This document shows positions 51,263 through 60,063 of a stretch of DNA of 64,000 nt, in pieces. The stretch spans positions 10,623 to 74,622 of the forward strand of contig CACYSD010000009.1 in the NCBI GenBank assembly GCA_902776985.1, read 5' to 3'. How positions within the stretch are numbered: the stretch's first letter is position 1; each line of letters starts with the position of its first letter. Position numbers and translations under genes: made by a program. This stretch comes from UBA3839 sp902776985 (GTDB lineage: Bacteria > Bacteroidota > Bacteroidia > Bacteroidales > Bacteroidaceae). Under the pieces are notes generated by a model. The model was not told where the DNA came from. It made no database searches and worked only from the letters and a program-made list of their open reading frames with translations.

Positions 51263-52657
51263 TTAGAACTCAGCTGTCTTTGGAGTACGTGGGAAAGGTA
51301 TCACATCGCGGATGTTCTGCATGCCTGTAACGAAGAGGATGAGACGTTCGAAACCGAGTCCGAATCCAGCGTGTGGGCATGAGCCGAAACGACGGGTGTC
51401 GAGATACCACCACATATCCTTCATTGGTATGTTGCGGGCAGTGATTTCCGACATCAGCTTATCATAGTTCTCCTCACGGACAGAACCACCAATGATTTCA
51501 CCGATCTGTGGGAACAGCACGTCAGTACCCTGCATAGTCTTTCCATCTTCATTCAGCTTCATGTAGAAAGCCTTGATTTCACGAGGATAGTCTGTCATGA
51601 TAACAGGACGCTTGAAGTGCTCTTCAACCAGGAAGCGCTCGTGTTCGCTGGCAAGGTCGTCTCCCCAGTTGCATGGGAACTCGAATTTCTTGCCCTTGGC
51701 GATAGCCTCCTGAAGGATGTTGATACCCTCTGTGTAGGTAAGACGTACGAATGAATCCTTAAGCACACCCTGCAGACGCTCAATGAGAGTCTTGTCAATC
51801 ATTTTGTTGAGGAACTCCAGATCGTCCTTACAGTTGTCGAGTGCCCATTTCACACAGTACTTGATGAATTCCTCCTCAAGATCCATGAGGTCGTCCTTGT
51901 CGTAAAATGCCATTTCCGGCTCAATCATCCAGAACTCAGCCAAGTGGCGTGGAGTATTGGAGTTCTCTGCACGGAAAGTAGGTCCGAAAGTATAGATCTG
52001 ACCGAGAGCTGTAGCTCCGAGTTCACCCTCAAGTTGACCGCTCACTGTGAGTGAAGTCTGCTTGCCGAAAAAGTCGTCATCGTAGATAATGCTTCCGTTC
52101 TCGTCTTTCTTCAGGTCATAGAGGTTCTTGGTAGTCACCTGGAACATCTGTCCGGCACCCTCGCAGTCACTTGCTGTGATAATAGGTGTGTGGAAGTAGA
52201 AGAATCCCTTGTCGTGGAAGAACTGGTGAATGGCGATTGCCATGTTGTGACGGATACGGAATACTGCGCCGAATGTATTGGTACGAAGACGCATGTGTGC
52301 ATGCTGACGCATATACTCGAACGACTGCCCTTTCTTCTGCATAGGATAGTCAGCACCGCAGGCTCCGAAGAGTTCGATTTCTGTGCACTGCACTTCCGAT
52401 GCCTGTCCCTGAGCAGGACTTTCAACCAGTTTACCCACAACTTTCAAGCATGCTCCTGTTGTTGCCTGCTTCAGTATTTCCGGGTCAACGGTCTCTGGGT
52501 CAACCACGACTTGCACGTTTTTGATAGTAGAACCGTCATTGAGCGCGATGAAGTCAACAGCCTTGCTGCTGCGGTGTGTTCTCACCCATCCGCAAACGGT
52601 CACTTCTTTGCCGTACTCTGTACTTTGAAGTATATCAATGATTTTTGTACGTTTCAT
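51263..52657 (-). CDS. asnS: Asparaginyl-tRNA synthetase
   Basis: The 464-residue class II synthetase has an OB-fold anticodon domain (about 15-105: VTVCGWVRTHRSSKAVDFIALNDG). The catalytic core has motif 2 FRAENSNTPRHLAEFWMIEPEM and motif 3 GFGLGFERL. Because the enzyme ends with the AsnRS-specific NIRDVIPFPRTPKTAEF, it is AsnRS rather than AspRS. It starts about 20 bases downstream of the pseudouridine synthase gene on the same strand. Confidence 0.97.
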   Translation of the reverse strand: MKRTKIIDILQSTEYGKEVTVCGWVRTHRSSKAVDFIALNDGSTIKNVQVVVDPETVDPEILKQATTGACLKVVGKLVESPAQGQASEVQCTEIELFGACGADYPMQKKGQSFEYMRQHAHMRLRTNTFGAVFRIRHNMAIAIHQFFHDKGFFYFHTPIITASDCEGAGQMFQVTTKNLYDLKKDENGSIIYDDDFFGKQTSLTVSGQLEGELGATALGQIYTFGPTFRAENSNTPRHLAEFWMIEPEMAFYDKDDLMDLEEEFIKYCVKWALDNCKDDLEFLNKMIDKTLIERLQGVLKDSFVRLTYTEGINILQEAIAKGKKFEFPCNWGDDLASEHERFLVEEHFKRPVIMTDYPREIKAFYMKLNEDGKTMQGTDVLFPQIGEIIGGSVREENYDKLMSEITARNIPMKDMWWYLDTRRFGSCPHAGFGLGFERLILFVTGMQNIRDVIPFPRTPKTAEF

Positions 52658-52677
52658 GTATTGTTGAGTTTTTTAGT

Positions 52678-53964
52678 TTATTCAAAACTTCCCATGTGGA
52701 GCATAGCAACTTCCTGCTGAGTGAGGAAACGCCAGTCACCACGCTTGAGTCCTTTCTTGGTAAGTCCGCAGAACATCACGCGGTCGAGTTTGAGTACTCT
52801 GTAGCCGAGTGATTCAAATATACGGCGTACGATGCGGTTCTTTCCTGAGTGGATTTCAATACCAACCTGCTTCTTGTCTGTGTCTGAAGCATAGGAGATA
52901 GCATCTGCGCGTACCTCACCATCCTCCAAAGTCACACCGTCAAGAATCTGCTGCAAATCAGAGTGTGCAACATTCTTGTCGAGGAACACATGGTAGATTT
53001 TCTTCTTCAGGAATTTAGGATGTGTAAGCTTTGATGCCAGATCACCATCGTTGGTGAAGAGCAACACACCAGTAGTGTTTCTGTCGAGACGTCCCACTGG
53101 ATAGATACGCTCACGGCAGCAGTTCTTCACGAGTTCCATTACAGTCTTGCGCTGCTGAGGATCGTCGCTTGTGGTAACATAGTCCTTTGGCTTGTTAAGC
53201 AGCACATAGACTTTCTTCTCAGGCGACACGAGCTGGTCGTGGAAGTGAACTGTATCTGTACGAAGCACCTTTGTTCCGAGTTCGGTAACGATTTGTCCGT
53301 TCACCTTCACAACACCAGCCTGGATAAACTGGTCTGCCTCACGACGAGAGCAAGTACCTGCATTGGCAAGGTATTTGTTAAGACGGATTGGTGCGTCTGG
53401 ATCTTCAATATATTCTTTGTAATCAATCTGCTTCTTCAGAGAGTACTTGTTTTCTGGATTGTAGCCTCCCTGACGACGCTGCTGACCATAGCCGCCACGG
53501 TTCTGTCCGTAGCCGCCCTGACGCTGCTGACCATAGCCGCCACGATTCTGTCCGTAACCGCCCTGACGCTGCTGGCCATAACCACCACGGTTCTGTCCGT
53601 AGCCGCCCTGACGCTGCTGGCCATAACCGCCACGATTCTGTCCGTAGCCGCCCTGACGCTGCTGGCCGAATCCTTCATCACCAAATCCGTTATCACGGTT
53701 CTGGTGATAGCCTCCGTTGTTATATGGACGTGGATACTGATTACGTTCCTGATTGTTGTAACCTTGTGTCGTGTTTCTGTAGCCATACGACGGACGCGCT
53801 CCATAAGCGAGTCTGATATTGTCGTCTCTGTAATTGTTAAATCCTTCACGGCTGTAACCTCTGTTTGGATTGCTTGAATAGGCACGTTCACTGGTGTTGA
53901 AACGTGGACGGCGACGACGTTCGCCCGATTCGCCATTCTGCCAATTTTCTTTTTCGTTAATCAT
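52678..53964 (-). CDS. RsuA/RluB-family pseudouridine synthase with repetitive Gly/Arg/Gln N-terminal tail
   Basis: The 428-residue product has a long low-complexity N-terminus (1-175) rich in Asn, Gly, Tyr, Gln and Arg. It contains four exact 15-residue repeats (GGYGQNRGGYGQQRQ register, residues about 101-163). An S4 domain follows (about 193-240, RLNKYLANAGTCSRREADQF). The catalytic domain has Asp294 in PVGRLDRNTTGVLLF. It isomerises a uridine of rRNA. The tail resembles RGG-type RNA-binding regions. Confidence 0.93.
   Translation of the reverse strand: MINEKENWQNGESGERRRRPRFNTSERAYSSNPNRGYSREGFNNYRDDNIRLAYGARPSYGYRNTTQGYNNQERNQYPRPYNNGGYHQNRDNGFGDEGFGQQRQGGYGQNRGGYGQQRQGGYGQNRGGYGQQRQGGYGQNRGGYGQQRQGGYGQNRGGYGQQRRQGGYNPENKYSLKKQIDYKEYIEDPDAPIRLNKYLANAGTCSRREADQFIQAGVVKVNGQIVTELGTKVLRTDTVHFHDQLVSPEKKVYVLLNKPKDYVTTSDDPQQRKTVMELVKNCCRERIYPVGRLDRNTTGVLLFTNDGDLASKLTHPKFLKKKIYHVFLDKNVAHSDLQQILDGVTLEDGEVRADAISYASDTDKKQVGIEIHSGKNRIVRRIFESLGYRVLKLDRVMFCGLTKKGLKRGDWRFLTQQEVAMLHMGSFE
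53485..53664 (-). repeat. Four 45-bp coding tandem repeats
   Basis: Four near-identical 45-base units inside the pseudouridine synthase gene encode 15-residue GGYGQNRGGYGQQRQ-type repeats. Copies differ only at a few third positions (for example cggttc versus cgattc). Confidence 0.9.
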
Positions 53965-54029
53965 GTGTTTTCGTAATTTTTTTAATAATTAATTGCAGTC
54001 CTCTCGGATAGCGTTTTTGAATTCACTAG

Positions 54030-55379
54030 TTAGATTCCTGTGTATGTTTGAGGAGAAATGCGCCTTAACTCTTCTTTCACAGTTTCTGGCACATCGAGTT
54101 GTTCCACAAAGTTATGTATGCTGTCGGCATCAATAGTGGCATTGGTTCTTGTCAGAGCCTTGAGTGCCTCGTATGGATGCGGATATGCTTCGCGGCGGAG
54201 TATGGTTTGGATTGCCTCTGCACATACTGCCCATGTATCATTGAGGTCGCGGTCAATAGCATCGCGGTTAAGCAGCAGCTTGCGCAGACCCTTCAGAGTG
54301 CTCTGTACAGATATGAGCATGTGTCCAAGGGGCACACCTATGTTTCTCAGCACTGTTGAGTCTGTCAGGTCACGCTGCAGTCGGCTTACAGGCAGTTTCT
54401 GTGCCAAGTGAGCCAGTATGGCGTTAGCCATGCCGAGGTTGCCTTCAGAGTTTTCGAAGTCGATAGGGTTCACCTTGTGAGGCATTGCGCTCGAACCGAC
54501 CTCTCCTGCTTTGATCTTCTGCTTGAAATACTCCATCGATACATACATCCAGAAGTCGCGGTCGAGATCCAGAATGATGGTGTTGATTCTGCGGAGAGCA
54601 TCAAAGACAGATGCAAGATGGTCATAGTTGGAAATCTGAGTAGTCCACTGCTCACGCTCCAGACCCAGTTTCTCGCTAACGAAGCGGTTGCCGAATGCCT
54701 TCCAGTCATACTCCGGATAAGCCACATGGTGAGCATTGTAGTTGCCCGTGGCACCACCGAACTTCGCAGTGTACTTGCATTTGCGCAGCAACTGAAGCTG
54801 TTCTGTGAGGCGGTAGACATACACCATCACCTCCTTGCCGAGTCTTGTAGGGCTGGCTGGCTGACCGTGAGTCTTGGCGAGCATAGGTATCTCGGCCCAT
54901 TCGTCGGCATATTCCTGAAGCTGGGCAATGAGTTCCTCAACCTGGGGAATATATACCTCCTGAATAGCATCTTTCAGCGACAGAGGCACACTGGTGTTGT
55001 TGATATCCTGGCTTGTCAGTCCGAAGTGGATGAATTCCTGCCACTGTTCCACATTGTCCATGCCGGCAATACGTTCTTTGATGAAGTATTCCACAGCCTT
55101 CACGTCGTGATTTGTGACTGATTCTATCTCCTTCACCCTGCGTGCGTCTTCCACAGTGAAATTGCGGTAGATATTGCGGAGGGTTTCAAACTGCGTATGA
55201 TCGAATCCTGCAAGTTGCGGCAGGGGCAGTTCACAGAGTGCTATGAAATACTCAATCTCCACACGCACACGGTACTTCACCAATGCGTATTCGGAGAAAT
55301 AGTTTGCCAACACCTCGGTTTTACCGTGGTAACGCCCGTCCACAGGCGAAACGGCTGTAAGTGCATCAAGTGCTATCAT
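54030..55379 (-). CDS. purB: Adenylosuccinate lyase
   Basis: The 449-residue product carries the lyase signature GSSAMPHKVNPIDFENSEGNL (about residues 300-320). The catalytic loop and the N-terminal AVSPVDGRYHGKT are typical of the bacterial PurB form. It releases fumarate from SAICAR and adenylosuccinate in purine synthesis. It has its own promoter at 55511, with a leader of about 130 bases. Confidence 0.97.
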   Translation of the reverse strand: MIALDALTAVSPVDGRYHGKTEVLANYFSEYALVKYRVRVEIEYFIALCELPLPQLAGFDHTQFETLRNIYRNFTVEDARRVKEIESVTNHDVKAVEYFIKERIAGMDNVEQWQEFIHFGLTSQDINNTSVPLSLKDAIQEVYIPQVEELIAQLQEYADEWAEIPMLAKTHGQPASPTRLGKEVMVYVYRLTEQLQLLRKCKYTAKFGGATGNYNAHHVAYPEYDWKAFGNRFVSEKLGLEREQWTTQISNYDHLASVFDALRRINTIILDLDRDFWMYVSMEYFKQKIKAGEVGSSAMPHKVNPIDFENSEGNLGMANAILAHLAQKLPVSRLQRDLTDSTVLRNIGVPLGHMLISVQSTLKGLRKLLLNRDAIDRDLNDTWAVCAEAIQTILRREAYPHPYEALKALTRTNATIDADSIHNFVEQLDVPETVKEELRRISPQTYTGI

Positions 55380-55510
55380 AATGTCTTTCAGGAAAAAACG
55401 AGTCTTTTTACCTAATTTATATTGCGCTTTATTATTACTATCGTGTTCTCTCAGTCCTCTCTGTCCTTGCTCTCGCAGGTCAAATCATTCAGAGAGCCTT
55501 AAATTTTGTG

Positions 55511-55541
55511 CAAAGTTAGTTTAGTTTCTCTACTTGACAAA
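55511..55541 (-). promoter_or_regulatory. Promoter of purB
   Basis: On the minus strand TTTG (55538-55541), 19 bases, then TAACTTTG (55511-55518). No purine riboswitch was recognised in the leader. Confidence 0.6.
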
Positions 55542-55595
55542 ACTTTTTCACATTTATTATAATAGGTATTGCCTAAAAATAACAAATTTCCACCT

Positions 55596-56051
55596 TCACA
55601 CTTCACTCTTCTTCTCCAGGCTACTTAGGCGGAATACCGTGTAGGTCTCTATCACCACGAAAAAGAGAAAGGGCAGAAGCCACAACGACGGACGTACATA
55701 GACGTCGAAAGCATAGAACCCAGCTCGCATATTCACCAGCACAGCGGCAAGCATAAGCATCACCATTGCTATCACACGCTGGCGATGGAGACGTCGCACA
55801 CGGATATCTGCCTGAACATCACCCATCATTGCTATATCTCCCTTTTCACCCAACAGTCGGCCAATGCTCATAATTATGGCTCCGGCTGCAAACAGCACTC
55901 CGGCTCCGTTAGCCTTCAGCCATTCCATCAGAACATCGCCCGCAATCGAGCGGCTACGCCAGAACATCCACGCCACTGCTCCCAAAAGAACCATCACCTC
56001 CCCTGCCAAAGCACAGAAGTTGAGCAGTTGCTGTTTCTTTTCCTTAGTCAT
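55596..56051 (-). CDS. Small membrane protein downstream of DivIC-like gene
   Basis: The start is the ATG at 56051 (MTKEKKQQLLNFCALAGEV), giving 151 residues. This start overlaps the DivIC stop by 8 bases, which supports it over the in-frame ATG at 56114. Four hydrophobic helices are seen (about residues 11-28, 46-66, 93-113 and 121-140), with a basic loop (RVRRLHRQR). No family was recognised. Coupling to the divisome-type gene hints at a cell-envelope role. Confidence 0.75.
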   Translation of the reverse strand: MTKEKKQQLLNFCALAGEVMVLLGAVAWMFWRSRSIAGDVLMEWLKANGAGVLFAAGAIIMSIGRLLGEKGDIAMMGDVQADIRVRRLHRQRVIAMVMLMLAAVLVNMRAGFYAFDVYVRPSLWLLPFLFFVVIETYTVFRLSSLEKKSEV

Positions 56052-56343
56052 TTCCCTCCTCGTCTTCGATGATAAAGACATCTTCGTTATATTCACGCAT
56101 GTAGTACTTCTCACGAGCTACACGTCTCAAGGCATAGCGGTTGTTCTTCAGCTCGTCCAACCTTGCCTGGTCGGCGGCAAACAGTTCCCTCTGCTCCTCT
56201 ATTTTGCGTTCAAGCTCTGCAATATCCTGCTTGCGTTCCACACGCCGCACAATACAATTCTCACCGACGAATCCTGTTACCAGCACAAAAATTCCTGCGG
56301 CGATGAGATATTTGAATTTAGATAATATCTTCCCTATTTTCAC
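56044..56343 (-). CDS. Septum formation initiator (DivIC/FtsB-like)
   Basis: The 99-residue product has one N-terminal transmembrane helix (about 12-30). A coiled coil follows (about 35-75, ERKQDIAELERKIEEQRELF), with a short conserved C-terminus around RVAREKYYMREYNEDVFII. This layout matches DivIC/FtsB, which bridges FtsL and FtsQ in the divisome. A candidate -7 box (TATCTTTG on minus) is at 56373-56380. Confidence 0.87.
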   Translation of the reverse strand: MKIGKILSKFKYLIAAGIFVLVTGFVGENCIVRRVERKQDIAELERKIEEQRELFAADQARLDELKNNRYALRRVAREKYYMREYNEDVFIIEDEEGND

Positions 56344-56517
56344 GGTTCGGTTCTCCTATTATTATTCTGCTGCAAAGATAAGAAAAAAAGAAGAAAGATG
56401 AACGAAGAATGGGGAATATTATTAAAGGTAAAAACTTAAAAAAGTTTAACACCCGCCATATCTCAGCCAACAAATCATTAAGAAATTCTAATAAACATTT
56501 AAGAAAATCTAAAACAT

Positions 56518-56548
56518 TTTGCCGAACACAACGGATATTGTAATTTTG
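56518..56548 (+). promoter_or_regulatory. Promoter of the DUF4369 lipoprotein gene
   Basis: TTTG (56518-56521), 19 bases, then TAATTTTG (56541-56548), 30 bases before the ATG. Confidence 0.65.
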
Positions 56549-56578
56549 CCATCACAATCAGCAACTTAGTATTGAACC

Positions 56579-57313
56579 ATGCGATTGCCTATGAAGCAGT
56601 TATTTACCCAAACCACCCTAATTATCGCCTTAGCACTCATGTGCGCCGCATGTGCCGAGCAGACCAACCTCTATTCGGTAACGGGAACGTCGTCGCAGGC
56701 ATACCTCGACGGCAACACTGCGTATATGAAGCTCATGGACGGTGGTAGTTACAGGGACATCGACTCCTGCACGGTGCTTCATGGCAATTTCCAGATGTCA
56801 GGACCGCTCGACAGCGTCATGTGCGTTTCCCTGTTCATGGGCGACACCTACGACATCAACAACCGCCCGATCCTCGTTGTTCTTGAGGAAGGTAATGTCA
56901 AGGTCAATATCGGTTACTCATCAGTAAAGGCTGAGGGCACTCCACTCAACGAACGGTTATATCATTTCCTCGCCAAGCGCGACTCCATCGGCATGATGCT
57001 CATCGACCCTAACCTCACTCGCATGGAACTCATGATTGACGGTTTTTCTCCCGATATCATCCATAAGCGAATGGAGGAAGTCATGCGCAACAACAAGAAA
57101 TACTTTGATGCGCTCGACAATCTTGAAACTAAATTCGTTGAGGAGAACTACGACAACGTGCTCGGAACCACTTGGTTCATCCACATGTGCGAACGTGCTC
57201 TTTTCAATTTCGACGTTCCTGCAAACCCCAACATTCAAAAGATTTACAAGAAAGCACCGGCAGAATTCCGCAACAACCCGAATGTTCGCCGTTGCGTCAT
57301 GCTTTTGAGGTAA
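56579..57313 (+). CDS. DUF4369-type lipoprotein without thioredoxin domain
   Basis: The 244-residue product may begin at 56579 or at the ATG at 56591 (MKQLFTQTTL). The lipoprotein signal ends MCAAC. Residues about 30-130 form a DUF4369-like beta domain (YSVTGTSSQAYLDGNTAYMKLM; PLDSVMCVSLFMGD; VLEEGNVKVNI), followed by a helical region (about 130-240). In many Bacteroidetes proteins this pair is followed by a TlpA-type thioredoxin domain. Here the protein ends at that point (NPNVRRCVMLLR), so it is either a stand-alone form or a truncated one. It sits upstream of a terminator and tRNA-Pro. Confidence 0.75.
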   Translation: MRLPMKQLFTQTTLIIALALMCAACAEQTNLYSVTGTSSQAYLDGNTAYMKLMDGGSYRDIDSCTVLHGNFQMSGPLDSVMCVSLFMGDTYDINNRPILVVLEEGNVKVNIGYSSVKAEGTPLNERLYHFLAKRDSIGMMLIDPNLTRMELMIDGFSPDIIHKRMEEVMRNNKKYFDALDNLETKFVEENYDNVLGTTWFIHMCERALFNFDVPANPNIQKIYKKAPAEFRNNPNVRRCVMLLR

Positions 57314-57363
57314 GAGTGCATGACCAGTGCGTTCTGCGGTTTTGCCGCTGAAATAATTTTCAC

Positions 57364-57392
57364 AAAAATCCTTGCAGCACAAGGATTTTTTT
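57364..57392 (+). terminator. Terminator after the DUF4369 gene
   Basis: A 10-bp stem (aaaaatcctt/aaggattttt) with a 7-base loop is followed by T. It overlaps the tRNA-Pro promoter box at 57372. Confidence 0.75.
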
Positions 57393-57401
57393 GTACCTTT
57401 G
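57371..57401 (+). promoter_or_regulatory. Promoter of tRNA-Pro(GGG)
   Basis: TTG (57372-57374), 19 bases, then TACCTTTG (57394-57401), 10 bases before the tRNA. Confidence 0.6.
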
Positions 57402-57411
57402 CATCCGCAAT

Positions 57412-57485
57412 CGGGATGTAGCGCAGTTGGTTAGCGTACACGTCTGGGGGGCGTGTGGTCGTCAGTTCGAGTCTGATCATCCCGA
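57412..57485 (+). tRNA. tRNA-Pro (anticodon GGG)
   Basis: Acceptor CGGGATG/CATCCCG. The anticodon stem CACGT/GCGTG (one T-G pair) has loop CTGGGGG and anticodon GGG. The T-arm is AGTTCGAGTCT. CCA is not encoded. Confidence 0.9.
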
Positions 57486-57496
57486 CAAACACCCTG

Positions 57497-57528
57497 AAAC
57501 CGCCATGAACAGGCGGTTTTCTTTTTTT
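57497..57528 (+). terminator. Terminator after tRNA-Pro(GGG)
   Basis: The 8-bp stem aaaccgcc/ggcggttt with a 7-base loop is followed by TTCTTTTTTTT. Confidence 0.85.
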
Positions 57529-57558
57529 TATAACCGTCTAACTTACAATAACACGACT

Positions 57559-59403
57559 ATGACCTTAAAACCATTTCTGACAAGGGCCGTTGCGTCCCTG
57601 TCACTACTCATTGCTGCAAGCACAAGCCTGGCACAGTCAGCCGCCGAGCATCAGTCTGTCACTTTCAACCCCGACGGCACCGTCACCTTTCTCTATCGCA
57701 ACAACACCGCCAAGGAAGTGCAGGTAGATGTGCAATTTGCAGGCAAACACCCCATGACACTAACCTCCGACGGTCTCTGGACAGCAACCCTCGGACCTGC
57801 AGCTGCCGACATGTATCCCTACCACTTCGAAGTCGACGGAGTGAGCATCATGGACCCTCTCTGCCCACAGTATTATCCAAACGAAGGATTCAAGAACAGT
57901 CTGCTCGAGATTCCGGCAAAGACAGGAACTCTGGCACACGACATCAAATCCGTTCCCCACGGCACCATAGAGTATATCCACTACTACTCTCAAAGCCTCG
58001 GAGCTACCAACAACGCCATAGTCTACCTCCCACCTACATATTATAATAATAGTGGCAAAAGCAAGCACTACCCCGTCTTCTACCTCGTAAGCGGCACCAC
58101 CGACACCGAAGAAGTCTACTATAAGGTTGGACGCATGAACTACATCCTCGACAACCTCCTCGCTGAAGGCAAGGCACAGGAGATGATAATCGTCCTTCCC
58201 TATGGCAATCCTGTCAAGCTCCTGCCCAAGGCACCAGCCAACCCCATGGCTATGGGCGATATCTTCAGCCGCGACCTCATCAATGACCTCATGCCCTACG
58301 TAGAGAGCCGCTACCGCACCATCAACGACAGCGACCACCGTGCCATCGGAGGATTCTCACGTGGAGGCAATCAGGGACTCTCAATCGGACTCCACAACCT
58401 CGACAAGTTCTCATACCTCTGTTCCTACAGCTCCTTCACCACCACCGATATCCCTGAAGTCTACGACAATGCCGATGCCACCAACAGCCGCATCCACCTC
58501 TTCTGGCTCGGTGTAGGCACCGACGACTTCCTCTACGGCAATTCGCGCGACTACATGGAATTCCTCGACACCAAAGGCATCCGCTCAGTCAAGGAATACA
58601 CCCACGACAAGTTCGGACACACCTGGATGAACGCCAAGTATTTCCTCGACCACACCCTGCGCCTGCTCTTCAATCCTGAAGCATCTGCCGAAGCCATGAA
58701 GAACAGCAATCCCGCGCTCGCAGCCACAGGCAATGAGGCATACTTCACCCCTGCCGTCATGGCCCGCCTCTTCCCCCGCCCCATCATCTCACCCGAGTTC
58801 AATGTCGACGGTATCACTTTCCGTTTCAAGGCACCAGCTGCCCAATCCGTACAGCTCCAGAGCGAAATCCTCACCACCCCGCTGCCCATGCACCAGGACG
58901 ACGACGGAGTGTGGAGCGTAACCATTACCAGTCACCCCACCGAAGTTTTCACATACAATTTCCTCGTAGACGGCACAGCTGTTGCCGACCCCAGCAACAT
59001 GTACCTCTCCCCTGACCGTGGATTCAAGCACAGCATCTGCAACAATCCTGCCAATCCCTACAGCTTCGCAAACATGGGCGATATACCCCACGGCACCGTC
59101 CGTTACGACCTTAACCGTCAGGCTGCCACCTATATTCCACCAGTTAAGGCGAAACGCTTTGCTGTAGCCATTCATCTCGTTCCTGGGCCGGACGACACCA
59201 TTGAGAGCTGGTTCAAGACAGGTGGAGCCGATGCCATAGCCGACCGCCTCATAGCCGAAGGCAAGACTCGTCCCTGCATCCTCACCACATCAGTTGACCT
59301 GAGCATGAAACCCAAGCGCATCTACACCCTCCGCGCCTCCGACTACCCATCGTGGCCAGAACGCCGCCACGCCCTTGAACAATTGCTCAAGATGCTGAAA
59401 TAA
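57559..59403 (+). CDS. Secreted CE1-type esterase with CBM48-like modules and a vestigial second esterase
   Basis: The start is the ATG at 57559 (MTLKPFLTRAVASLSLLIAA), giving 614 residues and a signal peptide. Upstream frame sequence crosses tRNA-Pro and is not coding. Residues about 30-125 form an E-set/CBM48-like module. The alpha/beta-hydrolase domain (about 140-372) has Ser267 (GGFSRGG), an acid in GTDDFL (Asp322/323) and His354 (FGHTW). Residues about 405-520 are a second CBM48-like module. About 530-614 align with the start of the esterase domain (DDTIESWFKTGGADAIADRLIAEGK versus the same region near residue 181) but lack a nucleophile. Feruloyl or acetyl-xylan esterase activity is likely. 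Codon use is clearly richer in G and C than in the neighbours. Confidence 0.87.
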   Translation: MTLKPFLTRAVASLSLLIAASTSLAQSAAEHQSVTFNPDGTVTFLYRNNTAKEVQVDVQFAGKHPMTLTSDGLWTATLGPAAADMYPYHFEVDGVSIMDPLCPQYYPNEGFKNSLLEIPAKTGTLAHDIKSVPHGTIEYIHYYSQSLGATNNAIVYLPPTYYNNSGKSKHYPVFYLVSGTTDTEEVYYKVGRMNYILDNLLAEGKAQEMIIVLPYGNPVKLLPKAPANPMAMGDIFSRDLINDLMPYVESRYRTINDSDHRAIGGFSRGGNQGLSIGLHNLDKFSYLCSYSSFTTTDIPEVYDNADATNSRIHLFWLGVGTDDFLYGNSRDYMEFLDTKGIRSVKEYTHDKFGHTWMNAKYFLDHTLRLLFNPEASAEAMKNSNPALAATGNEAYFTPAVMARLFPRPIISPEFNVDGITFRFKAPAAQSVQLQSEILTTPLPMHQDDDGVWSVTITSHPTEVFTYNFLVDGTAVADPSNMYLSPDRGFKHSICNNPANPYSFANMGDIPHGTVRYDLNRQAATYIPPVKAKRFAVAIHLVPGPDDTIESWFKTGGADAIADRLIAEGKTRPCILTTSVDLSMKPKRIYTLRASDYPSWPERRHALEQLLKMLK

Positions 59404-59423
59404 GCACATATCCCTGTATCCAT

Positions 59424-59470
59424 AACAACAAAGGCTCCGTGCGAATTGACCGCACGGAGCCTTTGTTGTT
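59424..59470. terminator. Perfect 20-bp bidirectional terminator
   Basis: A 20-bp stem (arm starting aacaacaaaggctccg) and loop aattgac lie between the convergent esterase and thioredoxin-fold genes. Confidence 0.85.
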
Positions 59471-59490
59471 TTCAGTCACTTGCATATTCG

Positions 59491-59982
59491 CTATTCTTTC
59501 ACAGCCTTTGGCGTCCAGTTCTTGAAGAAAAGCAGAACCTTCTCTTTGCTATAGCCCTGCCCTTCCTCCAGGAAGCTGGAATCCTGAATATGAATAGCTT
59601 CACCCTCGGCATCCAACACCACAAACACGGGAAAGCCAAACCTCTGCGGATTCTTCAGCCTGTGCAGCAACGATTTTGCCTTAGCCTCATCCTCCTTATT
59701 GCGAGGATTATAGTTCACATGGATATATACATAATTATCCTCTATCAGCTTGCTGATGTCAGCATCCTTAGTAATAAAATCAGCAAAGCGCAAGCACCAA
59801 GGACACCAGTTTCCTCCAACCTGACACACCACGAACTTGCCTTCGGCCTTTGCCGTCACCAACGCCTCGTCAATTTGCGTCATAGGATCTATCTCCTCGT
59901 TATACACTCTCTTCAGTCCCGTCTGCGCATTGACAAGCAGCGGCAGCAAACCAATCAGGACAATCACAATACTTCTTTTCAT
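59491..59982 (-). CDS. Exported thioredoxin-fold protein (CxxC = CPWC)
   Basis: The start is the ATG at 59982 (MKRSIVIVLIGLLPLLVNAQ), giving 163 residues and a signal peptide. Residues about 35-150 form a thioredoxin fold with active site GGNWCPWCLRF and the cis-Pro region GFPVFVVLD. It resembles the thiol:disulfide or DUF255-like subgroup (Thioredoxin_7). It probably reduces or isomerises disulfides in the periplasm. Confidence 0.85.
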   Translation of the reverse strand: MKRSIVIVLIGLLPLLVNAQTGLKRVYNEEIDPMTQIDEALVTAKAEGKFVVCQVGGNWCPWCLRFADFITKDADISKLIEDNYVYIHVNYNPRNKEDEAKAKSLLHRLKNPQRFGFPVFVVLDAEGEAIHIQDSSFLEEGQGYSKEKVLLFFKNWTPKAVKE

Positions 59983-60063
59983 ACCATCTCGATTTTTATA
60001 TTGATTTGTATTTATAGTTTCTATTCCTCCTATCACGTCTACCCTGCGAAGATTTCTTCCCTA

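Noticed and set aside
53485..53664. Repeats of 45 bases as a possible CRISPR array
   Set aside because: They are coding, contiguous without spacers, and lie inside the pseudouridine synthase gene.
57391..57558. Upstream in-frame start for the esterase gene
   Set aside because: This part covers tRNA-Pro and its terminator; the signal peptide begins at 57559.
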